DNA from: Streptomyces smaragdinus
GTDB lineage: Bacteria > Actinomycetota > Actinomycetes > Streptomycetales > Streptomycetaceae
Direction of reading: 5' to 3'
Assembly: GCF_009604385.1 (NCBI RefSeq)
Contig: NZ_WEGJ01000003.1
Span: forward strand, 62,001-126,000
DNA: 64,000 bases
A program made the translations under genes and the position numbers. Below the pieces are notes generated by a model, which did not search any database, was not told the DNA's origin, and worked only from the letters and a program-made list of their open reading frames with translations. This document shows, in pieces, positions 1 through 8,289 of the stretch. The stretch's first letter is position 1. Each line of letters begins with the position of its first letter.

Positions 1-56
1 AAGCGGATGTCGCGCTCCTCCAGGGTGCGGAGCACAAACTCCTGCTGCTTCTCCAT
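1..56 (-). CDS. glnA: Glutamine synthetase family protein, N-terminal fragment
   Basis: Only the first 18 codons lie in the window; the gene runs off the left edge. The readable N-terminus is MEKQQEFVLRTLEERDIR, which matches the start of the actinobacterial type I glutamine synthetase-like proteins of the GlnA2 group. Known members ligate ammonia or polyamines to glutamate using ATP. The ATG at 56-54 follows an AAGGATG-like ribosome binding site. Identification rests on the short N-terminus alone, so whether this is a true glutamine synthetase or a gamma-glutamylpolyamine synthetase cannot be decided here. Confidence 0.7.
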   Translation of the reverse strand, partial: MEKQQEFVLRTLEERDIR

Positions 57-232
57 GGTCCACATCCTTGCAGGTCAGAGGGCTGGTCACGCCCCTGGCG
101 GGGTGCGTGCGGACACCAGTATCACGGTACGGAATTAACGGCGCGTTTCGGGAGGGGCCAGCCGCCCGGACGAACCGTCACTGCCATTGTGGGATACGTC
201 TCACCCGGGCGCCGAGGTGGGGGCCGTCCGGC

Positions 233-646
233 TCACTCCGCCAGCGCCCCGCGGATCCGCTCGGCGGTCTCGGCAGCCTGTACGTCGTCCGCGTACGTGG
301 TGCGCGGCCAGAAGAACCCGCGCAGTCCGTCCTTGCGGTTGCGGGGTACGACGTGCACGTGCAGATGGGGTACGGACTGGCTGATCCGGTTGTTCATCGC
401 CACGAACGTCCCCGCCGCCGCCATCCCCGTCTCGACCGCGCCGGCGATCCGCCGGACGACGGCGAAGAACGGGCCGACCTCCGCGGGCTCCAGATCGGTC
501 AGGGTCTCGGCGTGCCGCCGGGGCACGACCAGCACATGGCCGGGGAAGAGCGGCCGGGCGTCGAGGAACGCGACGGCCGTCTCCCCCTCGTACACCCGGT
601 GGGCGGGCGGCTCGCCGCCGGCGATGGCGCAGAAGACGCAGTCCAC
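233..646 (-). CDS. HIT family protein (nucleotide hydrolase/transferase)
   Basis: A 137-residue protein starting VDCVFCAIAGGE and carrying the histidine-triad motif HLHVHVVP near residues 97-104. The N-terminal CxxC segment is usual in the Fhit/Hint-like branch, where the middle His of the triad attacks the alpha phosphate of nucleotide conjugates. Length is normal for the family. The GTG at 646-644 is chosen because the conserved block begins there. No good Shine-Dalgarno sequence precedes it, but TTGACT lies six bases upstream, so the transcript may be leaderless. A 21-codon peptide gene lies just upstream. The physiological substrate is unknown. Confidence 0.88.
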   Translation of the reverse strand: MDCVFCAIAGGEPPAHRVYEGETAVAFLDARPLFPGHVLVVPRRHAETLTDLEPAEVGPFFAVVRRIAGAVETGMAAAGTFVAMNNRISQSVPHLHVHVVPRNRKDGLRGFFWPRTTYADDVQAAETAERIRGALAE

Positions 647-674
647 GGCACCAGTCAACCAGCGGCGGCTGCCG

Positions 675-740
675 TCAGCGCGGCGGGCAGATGCAGCGCA
701 CGCGCCCGCAGTGCGGGCAAACGGGTACCAGCTGTTCCAT
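675..740 (-). CDS. Predicted 21-residue cysteine-rich peptide
   Basis: A very short reading frame (21 codons plus TGA) begins with ATG at 740-738 behind a strong purine-rich ribosome binding site (GAGGAAGG, eight bases upstream). The product starts MEQLVPVCPHCGRVRC and ends ICPPR. It has a CxxC pair followed by CxC, like a minimal zinc knuckle. It ends 28 bases before the HIT gene and may be cotranscribed with it or act as a leader peptide. Function unknown. The support is the ribosome binding site plus the cysteine spacing; it could still be chance. Confidence 0.45.
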   Translation of the reverse strand: MEQLVPVCPHCGRVRCICPPR

Positions 741-834
741 ACCGGTCGCCTTCCTCGGGATGGGCCCTCCCTTGAGGTGTTCCCGGTTTTGCGCGTCTCA
801 CCGTCACTTTCGAATGAAAGTGCTCTTGTTCGGG

Positions 835-3591
835 TCAGATTCGCGCAAGAACGCGCCGGAGCCGCCGGGCTTCGGCGGCCACGCGGGGCGGTTCGGTCAG
901 GGCGGCGAGCTGTGCGAGGACGGGTGGCTCGTCGCCGCCGCCGGTGAGGGCGGCGCACTCCGCGGCGAGGGTCAGGACCGCGGGCAGGCCCCTGGTCGCG
1001 GGGTACGGCTCCAGCTCGTCCAGCAGGCGGACGGCCACCGTCCAGGTCTCGTGGGCGGCGCCCGCCCGGGCGGCGTCGCCGAGGGCGGGGAGGAAGCGGG
1101 TGGGGATGCCGACGCCTTCGAGCCACAGCCGGCCCAGCAGTTCGCCCAGCCGCTCCGCGTCGAGCCGGCCGTGGGCGGCGAGGGTGAGCAGGGCCTCGAC
1201 GGCGGCGGCGCGATTGCCGGCGGGGGCCGCCGTCAGGCCGTACGCGAGGGCGAGATGGGTGACGGGTCCGCAGGGCCCGGTGGTGTACTCGGCGAGGTAC
1301 GGCAGCAGCGTGTTCGCACGCCGGCCGGTCTCCCTCCCGGCGTCCATGGACAGACGGGGGATCGCGTGGGCCGCGACGAGGTCGGGGTGGGCCGGGGCGA
1401 CGAGGGGCCACAGGACGCCGAGGAGACCGCCCTCCCTGCCGTGGTTCCGGAAGCGGAACAGGGCGTCGGGGTCGGGCAGGTCTGCGAGGGTCGCCGCCAG
1501 TGAGCCCTCCTCGGGCTCGTCCCGCCGGGCGAACACCGGGACGAGATGGGCTCCGGCGACCCGCCGGTCGGCGTTCACGAGGGCGGCCTCGTGCTCCGTG
1601 TGACGCCGCAGCCGGAGCTTCGCGAGGACCGGCAGCCCGGGCCCGGTCCCGGGCAGGCCCGCCGCCTCGCGCAGGGCCGCGACCGTGCCCGCAGGGGTGC
1701 CCGCGGGGAGCCGGAGGAACGCCTGCTCCAGGTCGTCGGGCCAGGGGGCGGCCCCGGCGGTCGCGTACGCCGTCAGCCGACGGCGCAGGGCGTCGGGGTG
1801 TATCAGGCCGTCGGGATCGGTGGGGAACGCCAGCAGACAGGGGACGGGGTCGGTAGCGAGCCGGGAGGTCAGTTCGTACACGCGCCGGATCGGCACCAGG
1901 TCCAGGCAGTGATGTCCGTGTTCGGTGCCGGTCGCCAGGAAGTCCCGGGCACCGCTCCAGTGCGGCCGGGGACGGCCCGCCAGAGTCTCGATCAGACAGC
2001 CGAGGGCCCGCCGCAGATGGGAGTACGACAGGTGCTCCGTCTTCTCCGCGATCCTCCGGGAGGCCAGCGGCTCCAGCGCCTCCGCCGTCGCCGCCCGCTC
2101 GTACCAGGTCAGGGCGACGGCTGCCTGGAGGACTCGTTCGAACTCGAGGGGGTCGGTCAGGGCGCCGTCGACCAGCGCGGCGATCCCGGCGGCCAGCCGG
2201 ACGGGCGTGTCGAGCTCGGGCGGCATCGCGCGGGCGGGGGCCGTCAGGGGGCTGGCCGAAGGCGGCTCGGGGGCGGCCGGGGAGCCGAAGACCGTACGGG
2301 CGTCCCCCTGCAGCGCTGCGTCCACCGTCTCGGCCGCCGCCCGCAGTTCGTCCCGTACCGCCGCGTCCGCGCCCCCGAGATGGCGGGCGGCCACCCTCAG
2401 CGCCCGCTCCTGCACGGTCACCGCCGGGTGTCCGAGGGCGAGCGCCACCGTCGCCAGGAGGGGGCCGAAGCGGGCGGGGTCGCGGCGCAGGGCCTTGTCC
2501 AGCAGCTTCAGCTGATCGGTGACGAGGGTCTTCTCCGTACGGGCCAGCACGGCACCGCACAGGTCGGCGAAGACGTCGCCGTCCAGCCTCCCGGCCGCGT
2601 CGAGCGCCTTCAGCGCCTTGTGCGCCCGGGTGGCGGCGGGCCCCGCTCCGTCGGCGGCGATCGACGCGTACATCCGGACCCGGGCGGCGGTCTCCTCGAG
2701 GGTGGGCGCGAGCCCGTCGTAGATCATCGTGAAGGCCTTCAGCGCGCCGGGGCGGTCACCGCGCAGCAGTCGGGCGAGGGTGCGGTCGAGGAGGTCGGCA
2801 CGGTCCAGCCTGCCCTCGCGGGTGAGGACGACGAGCGCCTTGGGCCATTCGTTGTCCTCGCCGCGGTGATGGGCGTACGGCTCGGCGAGCAGCGCGCCCA
2901 GCCCGTCGAAGTCGAAGAGGCGCGGCACCAGTTCGGCCAGCCGCGGGCGGGTCCGCAGCCATTCCAGCAGGGAACCGAAGGGCTGCACGGCCGGCCCCAG
3001 ACCCTGCTCCCCGAGCCATTCGTGGACGTCCCACTCCCAGCTCGTGGAGAGGTACCTGCGGCTCCCCCGGCGCACCCAGCCCGTCAGATATCCCTCGGTG
3101 ACCGGGATGTCCGCCCCGGCCCGGACGGCGAGTCCCTCGGCGAGGTCCCAGACGTCCTGGCCCCGCCCGGCGGGCAGCCATTCGGTCAGGCGCACGGCCA
3201 GCTCCCGCTGCCACTCGAGGTCGCGGTGCGGCAGGAACAGCAGGGTCAGGAGCACCCGCTCACGGGTCCCGGGCGACTGGTCGCCGAAGGCCGCCGGCCG
3301 GAACAGCTCGAGCTGATCGCGGTCCGTGAGCCACCGCAGCGCCTCCCGCGGCGTCCCGGCGGCCAGCACCCCCGCGACCTGCAGCGCGGGCAGCTGCGAC
3401 CGGGACGACTCGCGGTCGGCGCGAAGCTCACGGCGCAGCGCCTCCAACGGCGCCCGCAGCGCCCGCAGTTCCTCCGGCGGCACGTCCCGGAGCCGCTCGA
3501 TCACCGCGAGCGGCCCCCGCCCGGCGATCAGCGCCCGCAGCTCCGCCCACTCCACCCCGCCGACGGAAACCCCGCCGCTCCCGATCTCCAT
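835..3591 (-). CDS. Large cytoplasmic protein resembling the DUF6493 family
   Basis: A 918-residue protein with no signal peptide or membrane segment. It is built of Leu/Ala/Arg-rich helical stretches, for example residues 250-310 with repeated LLDR-type helices, which suggests an alpha-solenoid. Composition and phrases such as the LARLLRGDRPG block recall the actinobacterial DUF6493 family, whose function is unknown; this assignment is from memory. The ATG at 3591 has a -10-like TACGTT six bases upstream (3598-3603, minus strand) and no Shine-Dalgarno sequence, so translation is probably leaderless. It is the first gene of its strand after the mhpE terminator region. Confidence 0.6.
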   Translation of the reverse strand: MEIGSGGVSVGGVEWAELRALIAGRGPLAVIERLRDVPPEELRALRAPLEALRRELRADRESSRSQLPALQVAGVLAAGTPREALRWLTDRDQLELFRPAAFGDQSPGTRERVLLTLLFLPHRDLEWQRELAVRLTEWLPAGRGQDVWDLAEGLAVRAGADIPVTEGYLTGWVRRGSRRYLSTSWEWDVHEWLGEQGLGPAVQPFGSLLEWLRTRPRLAELVPRLFDFDGLGALLAEPYAHHRGEDNEWPKALVVLTREGRLDRADLLDRTLARLLRGDRPGALKAFTMIYDGLAPTLEETAARVRMYASIAADGAGPAATRAHKALKALDAAGRLDGDVFADLCGAVLARTEKTLVTDQLKLLDKALRRDPARFGPLLATVALALGHPAVTVQERALRVAARHLGGADAAVRDELRAAAETVDAALQGDARTVFGSPAAPEPPSASPLTAPARAMPPELDTPVRLAAGIAALVDGALTDPLEFERVLQAAVALTWYERAATAEALEPLASRRIAEKTEHLSYSHLRRALGCLIETLAGRPRPHWSGARDFLATGTEHGHHCLDLVPIRRVYELTSRLATDPVPCLLAFPTDPDGLIHPDALRRRLTAYATAGAAPWPDDLEQAFLRLPAGTPAGTVAALREAAGLPGTGPGLPVLAKLRLRRHTEHEAALVNADRRVAGAHLVPVFARRDEPEEGSLAATLADLPDPDALFRFRNHGREGGLLGVLWPLVAPAHPDLVAAHAIPRLSMDAGRETGRRANTLLPYLAEYTTGPCGPVTHLALAYGLTAAPAGNRAAAVEALLTLAAHGRLDAERLGELLGRLWLEGVGIPTRFLPALGDAARAGAAHETWTVAVRLLDELEPYPATRGLPAVLTLAAECAALTGGGDEPPVLAQLAALTEPPRVAAEARRLRRVLARI

Positions 3592-3656
3592 GGCGCCAAC
3601 GTAGCCCCCGGCACCGACAACGACGGGGGACGGCGAGAGGCCGCCCGCACCCCCTC

Positions 3657-3683
3657 GCCGTCCGCGCGGAGCGCGGGCGGGGG
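3657..3683 (-). terminator. Possible terminator hairpin after mhpE
   Basis: CCGCGC-GGA-GCGCGG forms a tight hairpin about 40 bases past the mhpE stop codon in the direction of mhpE transcription. There is no T-run. The same 21-bp G+C-rich string (3659-3679) recurs inside the MITE-like element near 20.33 kb, so it may be a mobile hairpin rather than a dedicated terminator. Confidence 0.35.
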
Positions 3684-3715
3684 GATACGGACGGCCTCCG
3701 ACGGGGCCGGTGGGA

Positions 3716-4726
3716 TCAGCGCGCCGCCGCGAGCGTCAGCGCGATGTCGATGATCATGTCCTCCTGGCCGCCGACCAGCCGCCGCCGGCCGCACTCCATC
3801 AGGATGTCGCGCACGTCGACCTCGTAGCGCTCGCCGGCGATCTCCGCGTGCCGCAGGAAGCTGGAGTAGACGCCCGCGTAGCCGAGGGTGAGGGTCTCGC
3901 GGTCCACCCGGACCGGGCGGTCCTGCAGCGGACGGACGATGTCGTCGGCCGCGTCCTGCAGCTTGAACAGGTCGCAGTTGTGCTTGAAGTCCGACAGGTT
4001 CGCCACCGCGACGAACGCCTCGATCGGGCAGTTGCCGGCGCCCGCGCCGTGCCCGGCGAGGGAGGCGTCGACCCGGCGGACGCCGTTCTCCACCGCGACC
4101 ACCGAGTTGGCGACCGACAGGGAGAGGTTCTCGTGGGCGTGGATGCCGATCTCGGTCTCCGCGTCCAGGACGTCGCGGTACGCGCGGACCCGGGCGGTGA
4201 CGTCGTTCATCGTCAGCCGGCCGCCGGAGTCGGTGACGTACACGCAGTGCGCGCCGTAGGACTCCATCAGCTTGGCCTGCCCGGCCAGTTCGGCGGGCTC
4301 GGCCATGTGGGAGAGCATCAGGAAGCCGGAGACGTCCATGCCCATCTCGCGGGCGGCCTTGATGTGCTGGGCGGAGATGTCCGCCTCGGTGCAGTGGGTG
4401 GCCACGCGCACGGAGCGCACCCCGAGGTCGTACGCGCGCTCCAGCTCCTCGATGGTGCCGACGCCCGGCAGCAGCAGGGTGGTGAGGCGGGCGTTCCTGA
4501 CGACCGACGCGGCCGCCTCGATCCACTCCCAGTCGGTGTTCGAGCCGGGGCCGTAGTTGACGGAGCCGCCGGCGAGGCCGTCGCCGTGGGCGACCTCGAT
4601 GGCGTCGACGCCGGCCTCGTCGAGCGCGGTCACGATGCGCTTGACGTCGTCGGGGGTGATGCGGTGCCGGACGGCGTGCATGCCGTCCCGGAGGGTGACG
4701 TCCTGGACGAAGACGGGGGTGCTCAC
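3716..4726 (-). CDS. mhpE: 4-hydroxy-2-oxovalerate aldolase
   Basis: A 336-residue class II pyruvate aldolase of the DmpG/MhpE/BphI/HsaF family. It splits 4-hydroxy-2-oxoacids into pyruvate and an aldehyde that is channelled to its dehydrogenase partner. [11 protein letters not shown] at residues 11-21 supplies a metal-binding Asp and the catalytic His, and GIHAHEN holds the HxH metal ligands. Length is normal. The GTG at 4726 overlaps the stop of mhpF as GTGA and follows AAGGAGG at ideal spacing, so the two subunits are translationally coupled, as expected for an aldolase-dehydrogenase complex. Last gene of the mhpDFE operon. Confidence 0.95.
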   Translation of the reverse strand: MSTPVFVQDVTLRDGMHAVRHRITPDDVKRIVTALDEAGVDAIEVAHGDGLAGGSVNYGPGSNTDWEWIEAAASVVRNARLTTLLLPGVGTIEELERAYDLGVRSVRVATHCTEADISAQHIKAAREMGMDVSGFLMLSHMAEPAELAGQAKLMESYGAHCVYVTDSGGRLTMNDVTARVRAYRDVLDAETEIGIHAHENLSLSVANSVVAVENGVRRVDASLAGHGAGAGNCPIEAFVAVANLSDFKHNCDLFKLQDAADDIVRPLQDRPVRVDRETLTLGYAGVYSSFLRHAEIAGERYEVDVRDILMECGRRRLVGGQEDMIIDIALTLAAAR

Positions 4727-5685
4727 TTCGCGGCCTCCTTGCCGGCGGCGATCTTCTCGGCCATCTGCACGGCGGCCGAGGTCATGATGTCGAGGTTCCC
4801 GGCGTACGCGGGGAGGTACATCCCGGCGCCCTCCACCTGGAGGAAGACCGACACCTGGTGGGTCGGGCGGGGCCGGGAGGGGTCGGCGAGGAGGGTCTCG
4901 ACCGGCTGGTCGGCGGGGATCTCGGTGATCTGCACGTCCTGGACCTTGCGGTAGCCGGGGACGTACGCGGAGACCTCGGCGACCATCTTCTCGACGGACT
5001 CGGCGATCTGCTCCTTGACCGTCTCGCCGTCGTCGCCCTCGGGCAGGTTGACCAGGGCGAACACGGTGTCGCGCATCATCAGGGGCGGCTCGGCCGGGTT
5101 CAGGATGATGATGGCCTTGCCGCGCTCGGCGCCGCCGACCTTCACGATCGCCGAGGACGTCGTCTCGGTGAACTCGTCGATGTTGGCCCGGGTGCCGGGA
5201 CCGGCGGACTTCGAGGCGATGGAGGCGACGATCTCGGCGTACGCGACGGGGACGACGCGGCTGATCGCGGCGACGACCGGGATGGTGGCCTGGCCGCCGC
5301 AGGTGACCATGTTGACGTTCGGCGCGTCGAGGTGCTCCCCGAGGTTCACGGCCGGGATGACGTACGGGCCGATCGCGGCCGGCGTCAGGTCGATCATCCG
5401 GATGCCGAGGGGGCGCAGCTTCTCGTCGTTGTGCTTGTGCGCGCCGGCCGAGGTGGCGTCGAAGACGATGCCGATCTCGTCGATCTGCGGGGACTTCAGC
5501 AGTCCGTCGACGCCCTCGTGGGTGGTCTCGAAGCCGAAGCGGGCGGCGCGGGCCAGGCCCTCGGAGGCGGGGTCGATGCCGACCATGACGCCCATCTCGA
5601 GGTGCTCGGCGGTACGCATGATCTTGATCATGAGGTCGGTGCCGATGTTGCCCGACCCGATGACGGCGACCTTCGTCTTGCTCAT
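4723..5685 (-). CDS. mhpF: Acetaldehyde dehydrogenase (acetylating)
   Basis: A 320-residue CoA-acylating aldehyde dehydrogenase (DmpF/MhpF/BphJ). It oxidises the aldehyde released by MhpE to the acyl-CoA with NAD+. The Rossmann motif GSGNIGTD is at residues 10-17 and the catalytic Cys is Cys129 in [10 protein letters not shown]. Two ATGs are possible: 5691 overlaps the mhpD stop as ATGA, and 5685 lies two bases beyond that stop. The AGGA sequence is six bases before 5685 but touches 5691, so 5685 is preferred. Function is inferred from the family signature and the operon order hydratase-dehydrogenase-aldolase. Confidence 0.95.
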   Translation of the reverse strand: MSKTKVAVIGSGNIGTDLMIKIMRTAEHLEMGVMVGIDPASEGLARAARFGFETTHEGVDGLLKSPQIDEIGIVFDATSAGAHKHNDEKLRPLGIRMIDLTPAAIGPYVIPAVNLGEHLDAPNVNMVTCGGQATIPVVAAISRVVPVAYAEIVASIASKSAGPGTRANIDEFTETTSSAIVKVGGAERGKAIIILNPAEPPLMMRDTVFALVNLPEGDDGETVKEQIAESVEKMVAEVSAYVPGYRKVQDVQITEIPADQPVETLLADPSRPRPTHQVSVFLQVEGAGMYLPAYAGNLDIMTSAAVQMAEKIAAGKEAAK

Positions 5686-5687
5686 CG

Positions 5688-6500
5688 TCATTCCTGTTCG
5701 CTGAAGGTGACCGACACCTGGCCGAGGCCGGTGACGGTGGCGTGGACGGCGGCGCCGGGCGCCACGGGGCGCATCGGGCCGAGGGCGCCGGAAAGGACGA
5801 CCTGCCCGGCGCGCAGCGGCGAGCCCAGGTCGCGGGCGGTCCGGGCGAGCCAGACCACGGCCTCGACGGGGTCGCCCAGGCAGGCGGCGCCGGTGCCGGT
5901 GGAGACGGTCTCGCCGTCGACGGTCATCTCCATCTCGGCGGCGACGGGGTCGAAGCCGGAGAGGGGGACGCGCCGCGTGCCGAGGACGTAGGCGCCGGCG
6001 GAGGCGTTGTCGGCGACGGTGTCGCCGAAGCTGATGTCCCAGCCGGCGACGCGGCTGCCGCAGATCTCGAGGGCGGCGACGGCATAGTCCACGGCCTCGC
6101 TGACCTGGGCGTGGTCCAGGGGGCCCGCGTCCAGGTCGGCCTTGAGCACGAACGCGATCTCGGCCTCGACCCGGGGCTGCAGGACGGCGCCGGCGGGCAC
6201 GGCGGCGCCGTCGGCGTACTCCATGTCGTCGTAGAGGATGCCGAAGTCGGGCCGGTCGACGCCCAGCTGCTGCTGGACGGCGGCGGAGGTCAGGCCGATC
6301 TTGCGGCCGACGACGTTCGCGCCGGCGGCGATCCGCTCGGCGGCGAGCAGGCTCTGCACGGCGTACGCGGCGTCGATGTCGTCGCGGCCGATCAGGTCGC
6401 GCACGGGCGCGGCGGGCACGCCGGTGGCGGCGGCCTCGCGGAGCCGGGCCGCGGCGGCGGCGATGCTGTCGGTGCCGACAGCGGGCTGGGTCTGGGGCAT
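5688..6500 (-). CDS. mhpD: 2-keto-4-pentenoate hydratase
   Basis: A 270-residue member of the MhpD/HpaH/DmpE hydratase family, which adds water to 2-hydroxypenta-2,4-dienoate to give 4-hydroxy-2-oxovalerate. The block GRKIGLTS, the [11 protein letters not shown] metal-site region and the ALEICGSR segment are readable. The ATG at 6500 gives MPQTQPA and a normal length; CAGATT lies six bases upstream without a clear ribosome binding site, so a leaderless start is plausible. First gene of the mhpDFE operon, divergent from an IclR-type regulator 94 bases away, which is its likely controller. Confidence 0.92.
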   Translation of the reverse strand: MPQTQPAVGTDSIAAAAARLREAAATGVPAAPVRDLIGRDDIDAAYAVQSLLAAERIAAGANVVGRKIGLTSAAVQQQLGVDRPDFGILYDDMEYADGAAVPAGAVLQPRVEAEIAFVLKADLDAGPLDHAQVSEAVDYAVAALEICGSRVAGWDISFGDTVADNASAGAYVLGTRRVPLSGFDPVAAEMEMTVDGETVSTGTGAACLGDPVEAVVWLARTARDLGSPLRAGQVVLSGALGPMRPVAPGAAVHATVTGLGQVSVTFSEQE

Positions 6501-6551
6501 GCATCCAATCTGGGGCACGGTCCGGGAGAGATCCACGGGAGCGTTCCACTC

Positions 6552-6562
6552 AGCGATACGCT
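6552..6562. promoter_or_regulatory. Candidate IclR operator in the mhpD/iclR divergent region
   Basis: AGCG-ATA-CGCT is a small inverted repeat midway between the mhpD start (6500) and the regulator start (6595). IclR-type activators of aromatic catabolism bind short palindromes in such divergent regions. The arms are only four bases, so this is weak. Confidence 0.3.
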
Positions 6563-6594
6563 GTTCGGCAGAGGGGGAGGAAGGGGTTCCGGTC

Positions 6595-7368
6595 ATGGCG
6601 GAGGTTCCCGAGACCGAGGTGACCGGCAGCGACACCGTGCTCGGCAAGGCGCTGGCCATCCTGCGCGCCTTCGGCCCCGCCGACTCCGTGCTGCCGCTGG
6701 CCGAGCTGGTGCGGCGTACGGGGCTGGCCAAGCCCACCGTCCACCGGGTGGCCGGGGATCTGGTGCGCCACCGGCTGCTGGACAAGACCGGGCACGGCTA
6801 CCAGCTGTCGGGGGGCCTCTTCGAGCTCGGTCTGCGGGCCGCCGCCGAGCGGACGCTGCTGGAGCTGGCGATGCCGTTCCTCCAGGACCTGTACGAGCGC
6901 ACCCACGAGACCGTCCACCTGGGCGTGCGCGAGGGCCAGGAGGTGGTCTACATCGCCAAGATCGGCGGCCACCGCCAGGCCCAGGCCCCCTCGCGCACGG
7001 GCGGACGGATGCCGCTGCACTGCACCGCGATCGGCAAGGTGCTGCTGGCGTACGCCCCGCAGGAGGACTGGGCGGCGGTGCTGAACGGGCCGCTGGAGCG
7101 CCGTACGCCCCGGACCGTCGTCGCGCCGGGGCTGCTGCGCCGGCAGCTGACGAAGGCGGTCGAGACGGGCGTCGCGTTCGAGCACGAGGAGTCGAGCCCC
7201 GGCCTGGTCTGCGTCGCCGCCCCCGTCCTCAAGCCGGACGGCACGACGGCGGTGGCGGCGATCAGCGTCAGCGGCCCGGCGACCCGCTTCAAGCCGGAGT
7301 CCCATGCCACGGCGGTACGGGCCGCCGCCACGGCCCTGGGCTCGACATTGGCCCGCCGCAGACGCTGA
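6595..7368 (+). CDS. IclR family transcriptional regulator
   Basis: A 257-residue protein with an N-terminal winged helix (about residues 10-70: VLGKALAILRAFG and LAELVRRTGLAKPTVHRV) and a C-terminal IclR effector domain (residues 90-250, including MPLHCTAIGKVLLAYAP). The ATG at 6595 follows GAGGAAGG. It is divergent from mhpDFE. MhpR of E. coli and HppR of Rhodococcus, which control hydroxyphenylpropionate degradation, belong to this family, so a local regulator of this pathway is the natural reading. Effector and regulatory sign are not shown by the sequence. Confidence 0.93.
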   Translation: MAEVPETEVTGSDTVLGKALAILRAFGPADSVLPLAELVRRTGLAKPTVHRVAGDLVRHRLLDKTGHGYQLSGGLFELGLRAAAERTLLELAMPFLQDLYERTHETVHLGVREGQEVVYIAKIGGHRQAQAPSRTGGRMPLHCTAIGKVLLAYAPQEDWAAVLNGPLERRTPRTVVAPGLLRRQLTKAVETGVAFEHEESSPGLVCVAAPVLKPDGTTAVAAISVSGPATRFKPESHATAVRAAATALGSTLARRRR

Positions 7369-7374
7369 CCGGCG

Positions 7375-8043
7375 TTACCGCCCCGCGGCGGCGACCATCG
7401 CGTCGCCGATCCCCGCCATCGCGTCCGCGAGCTGGTCCATCCAGTCCGTGATCGACCGCCCGTCCCCCGCCTGCAGGGCCACGAAGGCGCCGTCGAAGCC
7501 GGCCATGCCGAAGTGCGCGAGGGCGTCGCCGACCCGCCCCGCGATCTCCTCGCCCTCCCCCAGATACGCGGAGCGGACCATGTGCCGCATGTAGTCCCGG
7601 CCCTCGTCACGGACCGTGATCACCGTCTGCTGCGCCTCCGGGGCGTCCGCCGCCTCCCGGCTCATCACCAGGACGAGCAGCAGCCGCAGGAACTCCTCCC
7701 GGTTCTCCAGCACGGCCCCGGTCCGCCGCAGATACCAGCGCAGCCGCTCGCGCGGGGTGCCGCCGTCGGGCGGATTGCGGTGGGCCTCGCGCATGCCGTC
7801 GAAGAAGCCGTGCGCCCCCTGGGCCATGACCGCCGAGAGCAGCCCCGCCTTGGAGTCGAAGTGGTGATAAAAGGCACTCTTCGGCAGACCGGTCTCCTTG
7901 GCGAGCGTCGACATCGACGTGCCGGCATAGCCGCGCACGGACATCACCCGCGCCGAGGCGTCCAGAATCTCCTGCCGCGATCTGCGGCCGCGGCTGTTCC
8001 CGCTGCGGGGGGTCTGCGGCACGGTCTCCTCCACGTTTTCCAC
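7375..8043 (-). CDS. TetR family transcriptional regulator
   Basis: A 222-residue TetR-like repressor. The N-terminal helix-turn-helix reads SRQEILDASARVMSVRGY, followed by TGLPKSAFYHHFDSKAGLL (about residues 20-70), then a C-terminal ligand domain. The GTG at 8043 is chosen because TAGACT, a good -10 box, lies seven bases upstream (8051-8056, minus strand), which makes a leaderless transcript likely; a GTG at 8067 would lie upstream of that box. It is divergent from the mhpA operon, whose promoter carries a 26-bp TetR-type palindrome. Inference: this protein represses mhpA-dioxygenase-mhpC until an aromatic ligand binds. Confidence 0.92.
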   Translation of the reverse strand: MENVEETVPQTPRSGNSRGRRSRQEILDASARVMSVRGYAGTSMSTLAKETGLPKSAFYHHFDSKAGLLSAVMAQGAHGFFDGMREAHRNPPDGGTPRERLRWYLRRTGAVLENREEFLRLLLVLVMSREAADAPEAQQTVITVRDEGRDYMRHMVRSAYLGEGEEIAGRVGDALAHFGMAGFDGAFVALQAGDGRSITDWMDQLADAMAGIGDAMVAAAGR

Positions 8044-8121
8044 CGTCCGGAGTCTAAGCGCTTGCACAGCCGGACCCGATCCAGAAGGGAATTAGCGGGA
8101 TATTCAAGGGCCATTCACCTC

Positions 8122-8151
8122 TTGACAGGGTGGCACGCCATGTCGTTAGCT
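8122..8151 (+). promoter_or_regulatory. Promoter of the mhpA operon
   Basis: A perfect -35 hexamer TTGACA (8122-8127) is followed after 18 bases by TTAGCT (8146-8151). The predicted start site falls inside the palindromic operator immediately downstream, an arrangement suited to repression. The mhpA start codon lies 139 bases downstream. Confidence 0.6.
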
Positions 8152-8154
8152 CTG

Positions 8155-8180
8155 TTTTGAACCGACCGATCGGTACAAAA
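8155..8180. promoter_or_regulatory. TetR-type operator palindrome
   Basis: A 26-bp near-perfect palindrome has outer arms TTTTG and CAAAA and core ACCGACCGATCGGT; 22 of 26 positions are symmetric. It lies right after the -10 box of the mhpA promoter and between the divergent TetR gene and mhpA. Size and symmetry are typical of TetR-family operators. Confidence 0.75.
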
Positions 8181-8289
8181 CAAGGCTGCTCCCGCCACGA
8201 AGAAGTGGCCGCGCACACCGCACTGGCCGACGATCGGAATCACCACCCCGAACCTCAGTGCCTTGTGCCCGAGCGAACCCGGAGCCCGC

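Noticed and set aside
126..150. A+T-richer patch upstream of the glutamine synthetase considered as a GlnR site
   Set aside because: The GTnAC-n6-GAAAC pattern could not be fitted on either strand with correct spacing.
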